A stretch of DNA of 33,104 bases from Hadarchaeum sp964343275 (lineage in GTDB: Archaea; Hadarchaeota; Hadarchaeia; Hadarchaeales; Hadarchaeaceae), in NCBI GenBank assembly GCA_964343275.1, contig CAYFIY010000015.1, positions 1 to 33,104 of the forward strand, in the 5' to 3' direction. Shown piece by piece: positions 30,562 to 33,104 of the stretch. Numbering within the stretch: position 1 is the first letter of the stretch; each line of letters begins with the position of its first letter. The notes under the pieces were generated by a model. That model was given only the letters and a program-made list of their open reading frames with translations. It ran no database searches and was not told the DNA's origin. The translations under genes were made by a program, and so were the position numbers.

Positions 30562-31956
30562 TTACGGTAATTCTAGTGGAATTCCCAAGTCAATGATTTC
30601 CTTTTTTACTTTATCGCATATTTCATGCCATTCTTTCGTAGGTTTAAGGGTCTTTAAATCAAAACATTCGGTAAACTCCTTACCCCTTAGCGGGTTCATC
30701 AATCTATCATCGTACTTGGGAATAATGGATTTAGCGATCTCGTTGGCGTCGCTGCGCTTCAACCCCGCACATTTCTTATGTACCTCCGCACAGAATCTAG
30801 CCTCTAATGGGCTAACGTAATTGGTGTATTTGCCTGAAGCCGACCTGGGCCCCACCGAATAACTGTCCCCGGAAACGGAAACGCTCATCATCCCCACGAC
30901 CGACTCATGAAGGAGCATGTCAGTACAAGGGCCTGCCGTCTGATTGACGAGAGAGTGCACTAATGTATGAGTGTTCCGACTTACACCCTGGTGGAAGACA
31001 GAGTTAGCCCAAAGTGCCTCCCTGCCGCAGTTACCCAAGTATCGAAAGTCGAATGCCCCGGTCCCGGCGATGATAGCCTGTTGGATGGGTCTAATCAGTA
31101 TGGTATAGGCGATGGACGAGACTACAGATCCCTCAGGAGGTCCAGAATATCCCCCGATCATGGCCCAAGATCCCGAGAGAACCCTTCCGCCGCAATTAAC
31201 GGCGTGGACGACTTTCTGCAGGGAAGTGTAATTTGTCTTCAACTCCGATGGCGACAGAACGCATGCCATATCTGTGGGCTTGTATCCGCCCACGATGCCG
31301 TAGCCGCCGAATTGTCCGTAGTCAGTCGTGCTCGAAATCACGGCCTCTGCAGGCATGCCCGGCCTACAGGATCTACGCAGGATTTCCCGATGCATCTGCG
31401 CCTGTAAGTTGCCCACTAGAGTTTCATAGGGCGTCCCTGTCATGGCTGGCCGCCCATAGACCGTTTCTAGGCTGAAACCCCGGAGAACGTCTATCTCACG
31501 ACATTGCGCGACGCCCAGCATCGCCGGGATGTACAAGTCCTCGGAAACTACTATCCCCAATGGAGCGCCGAATATCGGTATCGTTTTATCCTCTGGCTTT
31601 CTCGCCCTCATCGTTACTCCATCCAAACCTACGCCCAAGTGGAGTTCGCTGGGAGATGCCTTTAGCGCCAGCTTCAGTTCCTCCTCACTTAATTTGATTA
31701 TCCTCCGGGTGTCTTGGCAAAGAATCCCGGTTTCGACGGCGAACTCGAAACCTGCCCTGTAGAATTCATCGGCCAAGCCGTCGTCGGTGTTGACTGGGTT
31801 GTTTGGGTCGCAGGTCTTAGATAGACCGTGCTCCTTGAGCTTCTCGGCAATTCCTTTTGGTATGACCTTGGTATTCCACTCCTTGTCAGTACAAATTGGT
31901 CCTGAATTAGCTCTATCCAAAACTTCCAAGATGCCCGGAGGTATTCTTGCGATCAT
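30562..31956 (-). CDS. Trimethylamine methyltransferase (MttB) family protein, non-pyrrolysine
   Basis: This 464-residue TIM-barrel protein belongs to the MttB superfamily, which transfers a methyl group from quaternary or tertiary amines to a corrinoid protein. Recognisable are the N-terminal LDRANSGPICTD region, PIFGAPLGIVVSEDL, EAVISSTTDYGQFGGYGIVGG, and GNCGREALWANSVFHQGVSRNTHTLV. The frame contains no in-frame UAG, so it is the glycine-betaine/carnitine-like non-pyrrolysine type rather than true MttB. No corrinoid protein or reactivase lies nearby. GAGGATTAAATCC precedes the ATG, with a TATA-like TTTAATATTA at about 31994-32005. Confidence 0.85.
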   Translation of the reverse strand: MIARIPPGILEVLDRANSGPICTDKEWNTKVIPKGIAEKLKEHGLSKTCDPNNPVNTDDGLADEFYRAGFEFAVETGILCQDTRRIIKLSEEELKLALKASPSELHLGVGLDGVTMRARKPEDKTIPIFGAPLGIVVSEDLYIPAMLGVAQCREIDVLRGFSLETVYGRPAMTGTPYETLVGNLQAQMHREILRRSCRPGMPAEAVISSTTDYGQFGGYGIVGGYKPTDMACVLSPSELKTNYTSLQKVVHAVNCGGRVLSGSWAMIGGYSGPPEGSVVSSIAYTILIRPIQQAIIAGTGAFDFRYLGNCGREALWANSVFHQGVSRNTHTLVHSLVNQTAGPCTDMLLHESVVGMMSVSVSGDSYSVGPRSASGKYTNYVSPLEARFCAEVHKKCAGLKRSDANEIAKSIIPKYDDRLMNPLRGKEFTECFDLKTLKPTKEWHEICDKVKKEIIDLGIPLELP

Positions 31957-32060
31957 TCGGATTTAATCCTCTTTTTTTATCAGTTATCCTAAAGTTAATA
32001 TTAAATCCTACGATATAATTCAGACATGATATTCTAAATAAATGTCATTTTTAAAATTTC

Positions 32061-32163
32061 TTCATGTGGATTATCCAGACTTTATGTGCAGGATTTGGAA
32101 TTTATGTGCGGATTTATGTGCAAGATTTTAAGTTTATGTGCAGGATTTAATTTGTGTGCAAAG
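32061..32163. repeat. TTTATGTGC tandem repeat patch
   Basis: Units start at 32061 (degenerate), 32081, 32101, 32113, 32133 and 32151. The full unit is about 20 bases, TTTATGTGCAGGATTTGGAA-like, with one shortened 12-base unit. Confidence 0.8.
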
Positions 32164-32177
32164 CCACGCCAGCCGGC

Positions 32178-32227
32178 TTTGCTCCTAAACTCGCTTTTGC
32201 TCCTAAATTCGAGTGTTTGCTCCTAAA
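32178..32227. repeat. TTTGCTCCTAAA short repeats
   Basis: Exact 12-mers begin at 32178, 32196 and 32216 (18 and 20 bases apart), two of them extended by a shared TT. A further copy, extended to TTTGCTCCTAAATTCG, is at 29723-29738. Confidence 0.8.
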
Positions 32228-32371
32228 TTAGATCCTGTTAAGCCAGGTGAGTGCCCGCCGCGCCGGCCCTCCTCACCCATCAACTCCCAGCGGTAACCTT
32301 AACTCAACTGCGTATAGAAATTAAGTGCACACGAGTTAGATAGTTCGAAGTGTACTTCGAATAAGCGCTTT

Positions 32372-33104
32372 CTACAGGCCCCAATATTTCTCTGGTTGTT
32401 CGATGTTATGAGGTATCAAAAGCTCGCCAGCTATGATTCTCCGTTTTAGCTCGTCAACCGTGCTCAGAACGTCCGACGGTACTTCGTCAGGTAGAACCAC
32501 CTCAAATTCTGCTCCGCCGTCAGGCATACTGAAGTAGTACTCCATAGGCTCAAACGCGTTTGTTAAAACGCCAGAAATCATATCATCATAAACTGGGTCA
32601 AGAATCCAATTGCCACCTGCTATCGTCACGTCCGGAGCCCACGTTGACACGAGATCAACCATTTGTGACGCAATAAAGTACACATTTCTTTCCGCTGCTC
32701 CCTCTTGAGCTCCAGATGCGTCGGAGTAGATAATGTCAGCACCAGCTTCGATAAGAGAAATCACTGCTTCCTTAGCCTTTGTAGGATCGTACCAACTATA
32801 AAGCCAACTGCTTTTTATTATAACATCTTCGTTGGCTTCCTTCGCTCCTTGGATAAAACTGTTGAAATATCGGTTGACACTTGGACCTGGATACTGTCCT
32901 AATATACCGAGGATACCTGTTTCAGACATTTTTCCAGCAAGATATCCACCCAAATATGCGCTTTCGTGCACGTAAATATCAATGTGTCCAACGTTGGGTG
33001 GAACTTGTGCTGGGGGTGGGTAAAGAACATGTAGCTCTGTACCCGCACCATGAGCTGCCAAAATAACCTCTGGATAATCTTTAGCAATATTCCTAACAGC
33101 GTCT
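32372..33104 (-). CDS. BMP family ABC transporter substrate-binding protein (partial)
   Basis: This is the C-terminal part (about 244 codons visible) of a BMP/Med-type extracellular binding protein, used for nucleosides, purines or other small molecules. The reading frame continues without a stop to the window edge, so the N-terminus and signal peptide lie outside; no start inside the window should be used. Family features are the VHESAYLGGYLAGKMSETGILGILGQYPG stretch (about 32915-33000), a variable fold with VISLIEAGADIIYSDASG, and VTIAGGNWILDPVY. It is upstream of the MttB-like gene by 415 bases. Confidence 0.85.
   Translation of the reverse strand, partial: DAVRNIAKDYPEVILAAHGAGTELHVLYPPPAQVPPNVGHIDIYVHESAYLGGYLAGKMSETGILGILGQYPGPSVNRYFNSFIQGAKEANEDVIIKSSWLYSWYDPTKAKEAVISLIEAGADIIYSDASGAQEGAAERNVYFIASQMVDLVSTWAPDVTIAGGNWILDPVYDDMISGVLTNAFEPMEYYFSMPDGGAEFEVVLPDEVPSDVLSTVDELKRRIIAGELLIPHNIEQPEKYWGL

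Larger units (their letters stand above)
31957..32371. other. 415-base intergenic region with short repeats
   Basis: This gap lies between the BMP-like gene and the MttB-like gene, both on the minus strand. It holds the MttB-like promoter, the TTTATGTGC repeat patch, a hairpin AAAGCC/GGCTTT (32160-32180), three TTTGCTCCTAAA copies, and then a GC-rich stretch. No ORF of note is seen. Confidence 0.6.

Noticed and set aside
30562..31956. Pyrrolysine-containing MttB
   Set aside because: The frame has no internal UAG and ends in TAA at full family length.
32061..32227. Possible CRISPR array
   Set aside because: Units are 9-20 bases, directly adjacent or irregular, with no unique spacers and no cas genes.

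Overview
This 33.1-kb window comes from an archaeal genome. The evidence is: a complete archaeal-type riboflavin set (CTP-dependent riboflavin kinase with an N-terminal HTH, RibB, archaeal RibC, RibH, ArfB, and a separate ArfC); TraB, KH-domain, free-standing Lrp/AsnC ligand-binding, DUF357 and DUF2284 proteins; a membrane-anchored Lon-like protease without ATPase; an F420-type PPOX protein; TATA-box promoters; and tRNA genes with introns, one of them in the D-loop. Content (orphan MttB-like methyltransferase, orphan molybdenum hydroxylase subunit, flavodiiron-type MBL protein) suggests an anaerobe. The mix resembles uncultured TACK archaea such as Bathyarchaeia, but that placement is an inference. 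Several genes start with TTG behind a strong Shine-Dalgarno (SD) sequence.

Left flank (1-1330): repeat-rich. It holds one copy of a ~160-bp dispersed element, a DUF7557-like small protein with an internal tandem duplication, a TIGR04076-family gene, and a 5' duplication of that gene (promoter plus start) placed in front of a 49-codon ORF. Catabolic block (1333-9548): molybdenum hydroxylase large subunit, a convergent amidohydrolase, an NMT1/SsuA-type ABC importer (binding protein divergent from permease and ATPase) and a TauE/SafE-type permease. Then a three-gene minus-strand operon (9679-12548): a sulfatase-fold hydrolase with Thr at the nucleophile position, an APS/PAPS-reductase-like protein with the CC...CxxC iron-sulfur signature, and a small nucleotide-pyrophosphatase-like protein. 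This operon is the best candidate here for an undescribed system. DUF2284 and a drug-type MFS pump follow.

Core block (15222-26631): tRNAs Glu, Leu, His, Gln(CUG) and Gln(UUG); a tiny eight-ligand zinc-finger protein; arfC-TraB-ZIP; KH and Lrp-like proteins; Lon-like protease; a pgk / CoA-disulfide-reductase-like / SPOUT methyltransferase operon; and, divergent from it, ribK(rbkR)-ribB-ribC-ribH-arfB with 4-base overlaps at three of its four junctions. arfC at 16389 supplies another step of the same pathway.

Right flank (26700-33104): again repeat-rich. It holds a truncated nitrilase N-terminus with an intact promoter, the second (inverted) copy of the ~160-bp element, a secreted protein resembling an inactive M23 peptidase, two unrecognised small proteins, F420-type PPOX, a flavodiiron-type MBL protein, a non-pyrrolysine MttB homologue, a short tandem-repeat patch and a BMP-type binding protein cut by the window edge. 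The same repeat families lie on both sides of the 26-kb ordinary block.
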